A DNA stretch of 64,000 nucleotides from Chondrosia reniformis. Lineage: Eukaryota; Porifera; Demospongiae; Chondrillida; Chondrillidae. The notes under the pieces are model-generated. The model was not told where the DNA came from. It saw only the letters and a list, made by a program, of their open reading frames with translations, and ran no database searches. Below are positions 1-10,896 of this stretch, in pieces; positions within the stretch are counted from its first letter, which is position 1, and each line of letters opens with the position of its first letter. Where the stretch lies: contig OX359190.1 in assembly GCA_947172415.1 (NCBI GenBank), forward strand, positions 992,001-1,056,000, written 5' to 3'. A program made the translations under genes and the position numbers.

Positions 1-55
1 GCAGCAGGGGAGGAAATTGTGTATTAATCATGTGATAATCATGTGACATCCTTAC

Positions 56-1372
56 ATTTCTGTATCCACAGATTGGGAGGTGTGTATTAGCCGTGCAATA
101 CAGAACGGTCTCATTGATGGGCACGCTAGCACCAGTGATACTCTTCACAGTGATGCCAGTCGAATCAGATTGGGGCAGCAGTACCAGCATCACATCAACA
201 TGACAATAAGAGGGAATCTACATATATGGAGCCAACATGTGTGTGGGTTATCATGTGTGATAGTCAAACCACAAGTATTGTATTTGGTGGGTACTCATGC
301 AGCTCCTTGGTGCTTTATGATTTGATAAATTTGATGACCGAAACAGGTACAACTATCTAGCACTGTTCCCAACCACAATGGATCTAGATATATGAGACTG
401 CCATATATAGACTCACGAGCTCTGGTTGAGAACGTAAACTCTTCTTACATTCTTCAATTTGATCGGAAAAGTGAAAATTTCTATTATCTGTATCTGTGAA
501 ATTGTTTGGTAAATCTACAGACTGAGAGAAGATAGACTATTCACAAGTGGCCACTATGGAGAGGTGGTCACATTAGAGAGGTGGTCGCACTAGAGAGGTG
601 GTCACATTAGAGAGGTGGTCACACTAGAGAGGTGGTCACACTAGAGAGGTGGTCACACTAGAGAGGTGGTCACACTAGAGAGGTGGTCACTAGAATGCGT
701 AGGATCACATGAAACATGGTGATTTCAAATCCTTAGTTCTACACTTATTTTAACAACACAGGAGAATGTGCTCTAATGGTGACAGTTCTGTTATGTGCAG
801 AGGGAGGAGGTGCTGCTGGAATAACAATGACAAATATAGTCAGATCAACCTTCAACTCTCAACAAACAAGAAAGTAGAAGAGACAAAGGACCAGAATAGC
901 AAATGGAAGAACATGGACATGTACGTACGTACGCATGTGGACAAATCTAACAGAATGTCTTCAGGGTGGATGTGTGAGGCTTAAAGATAAATAATTTAAC
1001 ATTCTGTATTCAAGGAATGGAAATGATTTGGGAAAATTTGCTTCCCCCAAGATCTTTAAGAGAATTTTTGCCTTTTTTTCCTGAAACCCTCTAATGGAGA
1101 AACAAAGTCAAATTCCTATGATTGGTCGTAATAGGTTCCAATTGTCACTGAGGAGACTTCTGGTACTGTGCAATACATGAGCATTCCAACCACTTCCTTT
1201 TAAATACCAGCTTAGCCTAGTCGTTGTCATAGTTATCAGTTGCCATGACAATACTCACACATTCACAGTATATATACGTATGTACATAATAAAATGCAAA
1301 TAAATGTAAAGTAAAAGGAAACTCACTTGAATTATTTGTGACAAATCCGAGGAATACTCCACCAGTTTGTAT
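56..1372 (-). CDS. Semaphorin copy A, N-terminal exons only (gene continues off the left edge)
   Basis: Minus-strand exons matching the 5' exons of semaphorin C. Exon 1327-1372 encodes GGVFLGFVTNNS, which fits the first beta strand of a sema domain. A tentative exon 760-815 follows. Exon 56-217 (54 codons, acceptor TAG, donor GTAAGG, phase 0 at both ends) contains ETVLYCTANTHLPICGY, which fits the conserved sema segment around the LYTCGT-type cysteine. Later exons would lie left of base 1. The start codon was not found; a signal peptide exon upstream is expected for this family. Exon 56-217 is well supported, the other two less so. Role by family: extracellular guidance or adhesion ligand/receptor at the cell surface. 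Confidence 0.6.
559..690. repeat. 17-bp minisatellite, about 8 copies
   Basis: Head-to-tail copies of GAGAGGTGGTCACACTA, the first few with CACATTA or CGCACTA variants. It lies in a semaphorin intron. The duplicate at 60507-60740 has about 14 copies, so the array changed length after duplication. Confidence 0.95.
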
Positions 1373-2447
1373 CTGCAGAAATACAATTGTATACATACAC
1401 ATATGTACGTACACAAATACATATTAAAGTAAATACTTATATACATTTATATTAATTACAGTGCAAAATAAAGTAGTATAGTTTTTGATCCTCAATTCAA
1501 TACAGATCAACCTTTGCACTATCTGAGGAAACAGCGCATACAAGTTCTTATTATTAAACCTCTACTATACTAGCCTTAGTACTGAAATCCAACCACTTTG
1601 GAAGTGATTAAAGTTAATTTTACTAAATGGAGCACTTCTTTATATCTATTTTGCACAATTTAGGAATAACAGTTTTGTATTTGAGTGACAAACCTTAGTC
1701 GTTATGTACACATGGCAAAGAAGTCTGCACTAATCACATATACATATTGAATATGTCATATAAAGTAATGTATACGTATATACATTACGTACACATGCAC
1801 ATAAACCTGTATAAATACTATGGTTAGAGTGATATGGATTATACAGTAGATACAATATTTGTACTTGTTGCCCACAAAAATGAAATGTCAGTGGAAGGGG
1901 GAGGGAGTTCATGACTGCTCGCCTTGATAAAGTAATATGCTGACATAACAACAAATTCTACACTGACATGACAACCAATATATTTACACAGTGAAAGTGA
2001 AGAATTTCAAACATTAGACCAGTCACCCTTAAAATTGTAAGGGCCCTGTGATATCATGAAACTAAATTAGGTCACTGAAAAGTCTGTGGGCCTATTTCAC
2101 TTATTGAATGTACCAACTACAAAAGAAAACTATTTAATTAAAAGGTTCTTATTTAATAGGACTTCAGTCCCACAGGCAAGACTTCATTGTTTAGTGCAAT
2201 AATGTTCCTTTTCTGTTTCTTTCTTCTTCATACGAGGATGATCATAAGCACTTGTGGTTTGATTATCACTTGTCATGCAGTGATGGGTTGCATCTAGTCA
2301 ATTTTGAAACCTAATGTATATGAGTAATAAATATTTTCTTACATGCTATATTTACATGGATTAAATTAATGGGATTTAATAGGATTCAGTCCCACAGGCA
2401 AGACTCTTTCCTTTAAGTACATAAGTAAGTTACCTTCCTTCTTTTCT
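1373..2447. other. No convincing gene; AT-rich semaphorin upstream or intronic sequence
   Basis: No exon here is supported by splice sites plus family similarity. A weak candidate first exon (minus strand near 1880, containing MNSLPLPL) ends at a poor donor and does not look like a clear signal peptide. The tract is conserved in the copy at 61435-62473, but simple duplication explains that. Confidence 0.5.
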
Positions 2448-2970
2448 TTACTCTTTCCTTCGAAGAGAGTAATAATTACTCCCTCCTTCCTCCCCAGTAG
2501 GGAGGTTCATCTTGTAGCTGACATGGCTGGCCTTTGCTTCCCCTCTCTCAGTACTATAAGTCAGCTTGTACAAGTACAGCTTCTTCTCAACTACAAAACA
2601 ACAAACATTTATAAAGCGATGAGAAAGCAGTATAGGAAGATGGTTGTAATTTGGTATAGTAGACCAATCTAAACTGATGAAATGTCACAAAATGTGTCAC
2701 TTTGTAAACCAGTAGCTCTGACAGTATTCCAATGACACAAAATTCAGAGAATCATTCACACCTCCCTAATGTATTACATAGGTACAGTGAATGTCTATAA
2801 TTCACTGTTTCCAATGTGTTCTCCCAAACTCCACATTTCAACTCATTTTGGTGTAAACAGAGCTTTGAGTGCGAAGGGCAGTTATTGTGACAAGTCAACT
2901 TACATTTGTGTGTACTCAGAGCATAGACAATTGTTTAATTCTTTGACTGTGATAGAAGTTCGTAAATGCC
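2448..2970 (-). pseudogene. Relic of two semaphorin exons
   Basis: The minus strand at 2448-2590 repeats the sema exon that is intact at 57480-57634. It diverges near its 3' end into a stop (KE then TAA) and has lost the AAT/GTAAGT donor. At 2904-2970 the YALSTHK end of the preceding exon is recognisable but its 5' half is replaced. No PSI, membrane or tail exons follow, so this is a fragment of an older semaphorin duplicate. Confidence 0.75.
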
Positions 2971-3245
2971 TTTTATTCTTGAATTATCGATGTATACTTT
3001 TCCAATTCTCAGACCGTTCCAGTTGATCGAACTTAATAATGCAAATTCTATATATACACGCTAACTTTTTGAGACTGTATAATACTTGCCAACAAACCGT
3101 GGTCGTGGCAGTTCTTGACCACGTGCTCAGAATCCTGATCGATTGACAGCCATTTTGTTCCATAAAATTTCCGAAATGAATAGAATACATATAATGTACA
3201 AATTGATAAATGATGTACTAAATAGTACGTAAACTAAAGACTTAA

Positions 3246-3710
3246 TTATAAACGGAAAACAAGTGAAAGTTGCTTGTCCTCTTGCAGTTTCTGCAGAATC
3301 TCTTCATGTACCGGATACTTGTCAGATGCATCTTGAAGCACTTTACAAAACAGCCTCAATGTCTCCTTTGTACCAGTACTCAGGAGGTGACGGAGAAAGA
3401 TTACATTGGATTCTTCTCTGCTCTTTGCTGCTTTGATTTCATCGTACACCTTGTCTGTAATTAGTGGCTTTCCACCCACTCCCTGGTATAGTTCGTTGAC
3501 TATGTTGCCAATGGCGAGGTCTTTCACAAGGAAAACCCAATGTTTGGTCCGTAAGGTCTGCTTCCAACTGCCTCCCTCACCATCACACTCTCCCGAGTTG
3601 GCAGACGGTGTTGGCTGTCTAACAACTTTAGGTCCTTCAGTACAGGTAGACTGGTCTTTATAGAGAAGGAACTTGTCTCCATCAACTTCCATTTCACCAG
3701 CCACGCTCAA
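3246..3710 (-). CDS. KRC1 terminal exon: linker plus CARD
   Basis: Acceptor CTGTATAG at 3711; frame opens LSVAGEMEVDGDKF. A Cys-containing linker (STCTEGPK, NSGECDGE) precedes an all-helical domain with CARD spacing: WVFLVKDLAIGNIVNELYQ, then PLITDKVYDEI, then FLRHLLSTGTKETLRLF and a last helix near YPVHEEILQKL. The FLxxLLxxGT...LxxF pattern favours CARD over death domain. Unlike KRC2 and KRC4, no intron splits the linker; GGTGAGGGAGGC is read through at that place. Confidence 0.72.
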   Translation of the reverse strand: MSVAGEMEVDGDKFLLYKDQSTCTEGPKVVRQPTPSANSGECDGEGGSWKQTLRTKHWVFLVKDLAIGNIVNELYQGVGGKPLITDKVYDEIKAAKSREESNVIFLRHLLSTGTKETLRLFCKVLQDASDKYPVHEEILQKLQEDKQLSLVFRL

Positions 3711-6700
3711 CTATACAGAAGAAAATATAAAAATCAATAAATTACTTGTGTCCAAAGAATAACAATTAGCATATTAAATAGAGTCCGTAGCAATGTAAAA
3801 TATACAGTCAATAATTGTTACACTCGTAATAAGGTCTATTTTGTTGAATACATAATATTATGTAAACTTACATTGGTGTTGCTGTCCTGTTCCTTAGCAA
3901 CCCAAACCAACTCTCTTGGAGTTAGTCCAGTCACCTTGTTCAGTCTGGTACACAGACCTGTTCTCTGGTTGTCACTCTCAAATCGCAGAAGATGCAAACT
4001 GGATCCCTCACAATTCTGGTGACTGCAAATGACACCATCCTCTAAAGTAGCCTTTTGGGTGAGAAACTCACTTCCGAAAACAGCTTCGCTTATGAAAGCA
4101 ATTCGCTCTTTCATTTCCATTCTGATACACCTGCAGAGCTCTGTCAAAGAGGGACCAAACTGAGAAACGTACTTAGGAACCAGCAGTTGGAGCTGAATGA
4201 GGTCCTCCTTCTGAGAAAGGACAATGTGGGCGTTCTCTTGGGAGAAATAGAATTGTGTACTGTCAGATTGACTGGAACAGTACACCCACTGGCTTCCACT
4301 GATGTATGCTTGCTTGATCTGCTGATCCTCAAGAGCCTGTCGGTTGCTTGCAATGTCCACAGCCAGTCTGTGGAATAGACCAGTTGGTATGCAGGTGTAC
4401 CTCTGATATTCAAATGCTGAATGGAATGAGAAAGTGAATCCCAAAGTGGCCACAGATGGTTCGGGGAGATTAATTTCCCTTTCAGGAAGGGCTGCTGGAA
4501 TGAAGTAGTGTGTCTTCTTCTTTGTCACTTTGGCTGCAATACCTATTTTTACCAGGACCTCAAGGAGCCATCTTGTTGGAATATCAGCATTGATACCTAG
4601 CTGTTGGAACAAATCTTTAGAAGTTGCTTCAGGAATTTCTCCACTTTTCCTTAAGTTACGTAACTCTGGACTAGAAGATTCACTTGGGCCATACTGGACC
4701 GATAGCACTTTGGACATTTCCTTGTACAGAAAGGTTGCATCTGTACAGATCCACTGCTCTTTGTACTCACTCAGCTCAAAGTACACATAGAACCCAAGGC
4801 AATGAAACAGGTTCAGCAGTGCAAGGAGCTGTCCATCAGCATCTACACCTTGGATAAATTGGCATCGGATGCAGAACTCTTTCAGTTCTGTAAACTTCCA
4901 CATTTTCTTTTTCACGCTAGATGTGATTAGCTGAAGGCAGAACCAAACTTTGGGGACTTTCAGTGTTAATCGATTCTTGGCATCCGAAAGTAGAGAGCGA
5001 AGAACATTTACAGCTTTACGAGTGTGCTCCTTCAGTTTGCTGTCTCCCTGTAGCTGACTGTCCACTACAAAGTAGCTACCAGCACCTTTGTAGGCAACTT
5101 CTTTTGGGGGGAATACCCTGTTGCTGTCATATGGCTTGTCTTCCATTTCTTCTAGAACCTTCTTGTTGTGGTCCAGTAGAGCTCTCTCAGCTTCAGGATC
5201 TTCGGGAAGAAGGGAAAGGTGAGTGCCAACAAGGAAAATGCGAAGTTGGGGCTCATTAGGCATGTCAAATGCTTCCAACTGCCGCTTGCTCTTCATTGAC
5301 ATTGTGTAGGCAGCTGTAATGGACTCCTTCATTAATTCCCAGGTTGAACGGCTGTTGGCACTCTCTACTTCAGTGACTCCATCTTGACAGTAAGCATTGA
5401 TGTACGAATCTGTTAACCTCTCTGAAGCTTTAAAGATGTGTAAGAAGTTGCAGGGAAAATCCAGTAGAAGTGGAAGGACATTCTGAAAGGAGGGCTGGCC
5501 TCCTGTGTCCAGGAGGTAAATGAACGTGCACTGCTTCTCATCAAATTCTGCTTCAGTGGAGATATTGTGCTTCTGCAGGAAGCTGTCCCTGGCTTGTACT
5601 AGCAGCTCCAGTGGGTCTTGCACTGCTAAAGCCTCAGTGGTATCATCTCTATGGCTAGGAGGAGGAGGGGTTATGGAGGTGTCGGTTGGTAGCTTGGTCG
5701 TCTCACTGGCTACCTCGGTTGTCTTGGCAATATCATCAGCTAAAGTGGTATCATCAGATGTAGCCTGTGGAAGAGAGGCAGGTGGGGTCTCTAGAGTGCC
5801 GCCTGGAAAGACCTCCATTTCCTCCATTTTAATCTTTGAAATAAGCTGCCCTAGCTTTTCATCTGTTAAAACTTTCCAGGAAGAACCAACTGCAAAACAT
5901 TTAATGAAATCATACTCCTCTTCCTTCCCCTGACCTTCCTCCTCAAATCCTGTCCTAATAGCTTGCTCCCCAGCAATGGTGGCCACTTCAGGAGCTTCCA
6001 GCACTCCAGTGCTAGTTTTGTCTTTTCTTGCTGTGTTGTGGAGCAGGTAGTGCTTCAGTGAGGTTTTACCAACACGCGAGCCTCCTGTGAAGATTGCACG
6101 GCTAATATTCACTTCAACTGAACCATGTCTTTCTACAGCTTCTTCATACCACTTTGGCCCCTGCATGGGGTATACCAAGAAGAGATACATAAATATCATA
6201 GACAATTGAGATTAATATGTATTTACAATGTAATACACACTTAACATATTTGAAGTATTGACTATTCTCACCAATAAGTCATTCTATGAATAAGCAGTTT
6301 TAATTTTTCATTATCCAAATTCGAGGGTTATCAGTTTGTTATTCCTCAAACACCTGCTACAGTTTACATGTGATCAACTAGAAACTACTTTAACGTCCTC
6401 TATGGAGTGTCCTAAATGGTTTGGCGTTTTCTTTATTAGTTCGACCTGTTATTCGCTGTATTCAAAGACACCACTTTTACTATCATTCAAGTTCAAGTTG
6501 TGCAGTTTACTAGTAAGTATTTAGATACGTACAACTTCTGAGAGCTCTTTCAACTACGTATGTAACACAACTTGGCTGTAGCTGTACTATTTATTAAAAC
6601 ATTTACAGGTTCATAAATACAGATCTTTATCTTTCATCACACTCTTATCAATAAGAGTAGAATAGGGTCTCGATTAATTATTGCTACATGTGAATGCTAC

Positions 6701-9700
6701 ACATAAAGTAAATAAAAAACATTTACAAAAATGATGTTAGAAGTAGGAATGGTAGTGTTCACTAATACATCTGCAAAAAGTATCGAAACAAGACACTGAT
6801 TATATGATAAGGCTAATCATACAGAAGTTGCATATATACTGAAATTTAAGTAAATTAACCATACACTTCTGTGTTTGGGCGCACTAACCTTAAGTAGGGA
6901 TGGTGCGCCCAAACACAGAAGTGTATGGTTAATTTACTTAAATTTCAGTATATATGCAACTTCTGTATGATTAGCCTTATCATATAATCAGTGTCTTGTT
7001 TCGATACTTTTTGCAGATGTATTAGTGAACACTACCATTACTACTTCTAACATCATTTTTGTAAATGTTTTTTATTTACTTGTATTCCCCCTTTTTTCTT
7101 CTTAATATTACTAGTTTTAAATTGATTTGAAAGTTTTCTTGGCGAAGATCTCAAAATAACGTCTTAGACAAGAGAAATATGCCGAAAACCACGATCTCTT
7201 AATTAAAAAATGGCGTCCGAGAAGACCACAATTTTCGCTCTTCACAATTAACATGCTTATTGTAGAGCGCATTCAGATTTAGGGCTGTCTATTCCCTAGC
7301 TCCGAAATATTTATGACGATTTATAACTAGTACGTGCCCGCATAAGTTCGCATATTAGCGCTAGTCTATTCAATAAAAGAAGAAGAAGAAGAAGAAGAAA
7401 AAATGAATTTTTGGAAGTGGGTCTAATTCCTAGTTAGCCGCTTTTTGAACGCTATAGAGTAGTCTGATTTCATCAGACTACTATAAAGCGTGTAGAGCGT
7501 CGAAACATGTTTTGGCATTTAGGAAAGCGTGAATTAATCGCTGCAAATAACCGAATATAACCGAAAATCGCTTCGTTGGCGATTTATGAGGTGTTGATTG
7601 CTAATACATTGGATAGGGCGGCCATTTTTTTTTCCGGCCATTCCTACTTAGAGAGTACTACCGTACTCTCTGATATTATTGTCATTGCCTAACTTCACAT
7701 TAATTACTTTTCAACAGTCTACCCACAAAGGGACAGTCTGTGTTTATAAACAAACATTCTTTTGACAATTCAGTCAGTAGGTCAATATTATTGGTGATGC
7801 TTAGCTTCAGGAAAACTAGCAAGAAGCATCTTTAGAGAACAGTCAATTCAGCCAAGTATAATACAGTCAATACCCGACATCTCTTCTAAACATTCACTGA
7901 CACATTCATTTGACTTCTGTGTACCTTTCACTTACTTTGAACAAGACAGACTGTATAATTTAAAAACGTGGCAACTCTCTTCTTTTTAAGAGAACAATAA
8001 AAATTTTCTACAAAAATAGTAAAGATGTAGGGATGGCACAAAAAGCAGAGAAACAAGAAAGGGATGTTACACAGTGAAGCATTAGCTATATATGCATGAA
8101 TCATACAACACCCTTGCTTGTAGGATTCATGCATATATAGCTAATGCTTCACTGTGTAACATCCCTTTCTTGTTTCTCTGCTTTTTGTGCCATCCCTACA
8201 TCTTTACTATTTTTGTAGAAAATTTTTATTGTTCTCTAGTTTCTGTACTTTTTATGGAGCATAAGCTAGGAATTCGTTGTATTTTAAACCACTTTGGTTT
8301 TGCAATCTTCGACTGATTATGACGTCATTAAAATGGCGAATTTATTGAGGTCTTGACTCTTGAGCCATGAAAACTGTCATACTCAATAATAGCGTTATCG
8401 CTCTCGCTTCTACAAAAGAATACAGCTCGGAAAATTTAGAGTAATTTCGATTAAGAAGTAGTCCGAAGGCTTATTTCGTTTTTTAGTTACAGCGGGCGAA
8501 GAAGATGAAGAAGATGAAGAAGAAGAAGATGAAGAAGAAGAAGATGAAAAAGAAGAAAACGAAAATGGGAGATTTCAAAGTTCGTTCGTTTACCAACGAT
8601 ACACGGTCGCTTGCCTTCAAGGCCAATTTATAGCATGTTTGTTCTATATTCAACTCTACATAGTCTCGTTTTGGCGATTTTCAGCCTAATTCGGAATTTC
8701 GCTCCTATACCAATGTATGAGGAAAACGAAACAACCCGTACCATCCCTACATAGAGAGTACTACCGTACTCTCTGATAACAGACAAAAACAACGGCGCCC
8801 CAAAAATTAGGCTAAGACTTATTGAATACTAAAACAAAATGGCCGACTTCACCTTGGGACGCTTCCGGTCCGTGCCTAGCAGTTAACTCTCGTTGTGTTA
8901 GGAAGCAGTTTATTAAACGTGTCTACAACTAACATTTCTGTACTACCAACATCTTATAACTAATCACACGAACGTTCACAGGACGAGAAATTAACATACC
9001 TACGTAGCACGCGATAATAAACAGTTTAACTACAGCGGATAATACTTGAAACGCTTTCCTCTACTTTCTCACTTCAAATGCAAAGAACAAGAAGACTTAA
9101 CAGTCTTCGTTAGTGGAAACAAGTTAACACTTAAATTCGTGAGAGCGTTCGTAGAACACACTCGTATGAGAACATTAAAGCAACACAAGTCTTGTTAACA
9201 TTGACACGCGCTTCGTGTACACTGAGCGCACAAGTTAGGTGACTCTAACGAAGGAAATAAAACCTTCTAATGTTTCTATTTGAAGGAGAAAGTGCACGCG
9301 AAGCTCGCAACGAATGTTAACAAGACTTGTAATACTTAAATGAGTTTACTAACCTTAACTGCAATATCGTACTGTACAGCTCTTGTCTGAAAGTCTCCTA
9401 TTCTTCCTCCTCCAAATGTGAGAAATGTAGTTCCGTTGAGGGAAGCCGTACAAGTGAAGCCATAAGACGTTTCTTCACTAATTCGTGTCCACTTCTTCTT
9501 CTCGAAAATGAAGATTCCTTTTGGACCTACTACGACTGGTAGTGTGCTGTATTGTAATAGTGAACTGCTCCATGGTGCATCCTCGAGCAGTTCCCAGTGA
9601 TGTTCATCATTTGTTGTAAGTGAAGCCATAAAATTCTTCTTATTCATTCTCCAAAAATATCCATTGTAGTCGTAGATGTAAATGTATTCACCACACAATG

Positions 9701-10896
9701 CCATGTGGTGTAGTAATAATGGTTGAGGAAGTTTCAGATTCGACTTTATCCATATTCTTTTGTTAACATCCAGGAATTCAATTGTGTCTGCTCCTCTTCC
9801 TCCAGATACAATTACTAAGTCTCCAATAGCAAGAACACTTGGAAAGGCTCGGGCGGTGTGCATTGGAAGATATAGTACTTTCCATTCTTTGCCTGTCCAC
9901 GTCACTAGATCGTTTGTAGTTCTGCCACGAGTGTCTCTACCTCCTATTAAAGTAAACTGGTTCCCTATGATGGCTGCTCCACTCTCAGAATGAGGAGGTC
10001 GAGGCAGTGTTGACCATTTAGTGTTCTTAATATTGTAAACCTGAACCTGTTCCTCAATGCCTCCATAGACGAATACACTTTGGAGATGTGCAAGTGCTTT
10101 AGCAAAGGATGTTCCACTTAAAATTTTGGGGATATTGGTGGTTTTCAGAAAATGACCTCCTCCAGCTCTGAGGAGGTCACTGCAAAAGATCTAATTGAGA
10201 TAAGAAACATTTACTGATTGAAGCGTGTCTGCTTGGAAACTCTATAAATTAGCACACACGGATATGTAAGTTTTCAGTAGCAGTTTATTACAAGAAACCT
10301 TTGAGTTACAGTCTGTAAATCATGCAGTCTGTTTGTACAAGGTCCAACTTAACAGAATGTAAAGAGTCATTTCAGCGTTTACTGTCTAATAGTCTATTGA
10401 ATCTGAACCTCCTCAACGCGCACCAGTTAAACATTCTGCCACTATATGGACGAGCGGCGTACTTCGCTTTCTAAAGTGTTCCTTAGAAGCCTACGAATTT
10501 CAAAGTTGCATTTCGCTAGCTAGTTTGAGCGAGGTTTTGTATAACTCAACTGTGTCGCAGTATTCTAAACAAAGAGACTTTGGGCAAGGGTCTCTGAAAG
10601 CTAAAGGTGTGACTGTTCTAAAACTCTCGGGTAATATCAGCTTAGGATGACCACTCTTTCAACCTAGCGAGTTGGACGCATATCAAAAATTGAGCTTACA
10701 AGACCTGACTAGATATTGCGCTGAATTGGACTATTTGCTGTAACGAGTTTCATATATACTGGCAGAACATGTAGTTCGCTAAATTAATCTGAACTCATAT
10801 TGACCGGTGAAAGGTTAGCGACTGCGAGTCTATATAGTAACACCCACTTCTACGAGAAACTGAATGAATAAATAAACTCACTTTATCTTCGGACAT
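3246..10896 (-). CDS. KRC1: kelch-Roc/COR GTPase-CARD protein, about 1201 aa
   Basis: Exons in order: 10882-10896 (start ATG, MSEDK), 9354-10190 (kelch), 3872-6160 (Roc-COR), 3246-3710 (CARD, stop). Every junction is GT-AG and phase 0, so the four exons form one open frame. Kelch covers residues 6-284, Roc-COR 285-1047, an acidic linker and CARD 1048-1201. Expected role: a cytosolic sensor in which ligand binding at the propeller controls a GTPase switch that exposes a CARD for homotypic signalling; this is inferred from domains. The start is chosen because MS-D-K is followed by a donor in KRC1-3 (MSKD in KRC4). The kelch/Roc intron is 3.2 kb, enlarged by two insertions absent from paralogues. 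Alternative: two separate genes. Against this, the kelch frame has no stop before its donor and KRC3/KRC4 have no ATG at the Roc exon start. Confidence 0.8.
3872..6160 (-). CDS. KRC1 Roc-COR exon (763 codons)
   Basis: P-loop GGSRVGKTS (protein residues 310-318), switch-like TSTGVLEAPE, G3 DTGGQPSF (502-509) and G4-like LVGTHLS (594-600). G1 and G3 are about 185 residues apart because of a Ser/Thr/Pro- and acid-rich insert (SITPPPP). After the GTPase, KVPKVWFCLQLITSS through WICTDATFLYKEM matches the COR layout, with the small-hydrophobic LNLFHCLGFYVYF core. A 200-residue region with PTGLFHRLAVDI follows. Donor AAT/GTAAGT ends the exon in phase 0. Family: ROCO GTPase. G4 has Ser where Asp is usual in THxD. 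Confidence 0.82.
6703..7673. mobile_element. Insertion 1 in the KRC1 kelch/Roc intron, about 970 bp, hairpin-ended
   Basis: Absent from the KRC2 intron, where CTACACATTGAGTATT runs straight into GTCATTGCCTAA. It starts with a 376-bp inverted repeat (6706-7081), contains a (GAA)n tract near 7378-7400, and ends in a 22-bp palindrome at 7650-7671 (AGAGAGTAC, 4 bp, GTACTCTCT). No protein is encoded, so it looks like a non-autonomous foldback element. It shares its right-end palindrome with the insertion at 7989-8774. Confidence 0.65.
6706..7081. repeat. Long inverted repeat, arms of about 179 bp with an 18-bp spacer
   Basis: Left arm 6706-6884, right arm 6903-7081. The arms are almost perfectly complementary, differing by about one base near GGAATGG/CCATTAC, so they would form a very long hairpin in RNA. 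Diverged single-arm relatives (ACTTCTGT..., ...CTACTTCTAAC) lie downstream of both collagens near 19870-19970 and 46530-46640. Confidence 0.92.
7989..8774. mobile_element. Insertion 2 in the KRC1 intron, about 785 bp, hairpin-ended
   Basis: KRC2, KRC3 and KRC4 have an empty site (TCTTTTT, A-rich, then ACAGACAAAAACAACGG); only KRC1 is interrupted. The insertion opens with inverted arms 7989-8102 and 8124-8237 (114 bp each, perfect as read), carries a GAA/GAT repeat at 8499-8560, and ends with the same 22-bp palindrome (8753-8774) as insertion 1. The motif ATGTAGGGATGG at 8025 is mirrored at 8741-8752. TAA flanks both ends, a possible target-site duplication. Two short reading frames here are the same hairpin read from each arm and are not genes. 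Confidence 0.7.
9186..9329. repeat. Conserved foldback block before the kelch donor
   Basis: CAAGTCTTGTTAACATT at the left is mirrored by AATGTTAACAAGACTTG at the right, with inner partly complementary ACGCGCTTCG / CGCGAAGC. The same 145-bp block sits at the same place in KRC2 (25249-25392), KRC3 (35885-36028) and KRC4 (51808-51951). It may be an old miniature element or an intronic RNA structure. Confidence 0.7.
9354..10190 (-). CDS. KRC1 kelch exon (279 codons), six-bladed propeller
   Basis: Acceptor ...CAATTAG at 10191, donor AAG/GTTAGT at 9353, phase 0 at both ends. Six repeats are visible, with glycine pairs in VFVYGG, LIGG, IVSGG and LTFGG and closing tryptophans in NTKW, GKEW, KRIW, EHHW and KKKW. 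Blade slot residues in order: FA, SE, AF, LL, WS, GF. The loop after IVSGG is short (RGAD) and the blade-4 loop is DY. The propeller is probably the ligand-binding part. Confidence 0.85.

Larger units (their letters stand above)
1..3245. repeat. Left copy of a 3.2-kb segmental duplication
   Basis: The stretch matches 59970-63288 nearly base for base. It holds semaphorin 5' exons, a 17-bp minisatellite, a semaphorin-exon relic and the 3' flank of a KRC gene. The copies differ by scattered substitutions, small indels and minisatellite length. The repeat shows that the array extends beyond both window edges. Confidence 0.9.

Noticed and set aside
559-690. Regular short repeats as a possible CRISPR array
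   Set aside because: Units abut with no spacers, and the setting is a eukaryotic intron.
766-984. Plus-strand frame at the left edge
   Set aside because: No similarity, it breaks in the copy at 60.8-61.0 kb, and it overlaps the tentative semaphorin exon on the other strand.
5520-5933. Long plus-strand frames opposite the Roc-COR exons (also near 22526, 33296, 49723)
   Set aside because: They recur in each paralogue only as antisense shadows, lack family similarity or splice context, and change freely where the Roc frame is conserved.
3872-6160. NACHT or NB-ARC (NLR-type) ATPase
   Set aside because: The P-loop is followed by DTGGQ and a THLS motif plus a COR-like region, which fits ROCO GTPases; no Walker B or sensor motifs of STAND ATPases seen.
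7928-8316. Two similar short proteins on opposite strands around 8100
   Set aside because: They are the two arms of one hairpin read in each direction.
8835-8880. ATGGCCGACTTC start conserved in all KRC introns as a small gene
   Set aside because: The frame ends after about 11 codons and the GGCGCC/ATGGC context is shared by duplication only; at most a regulatory element.
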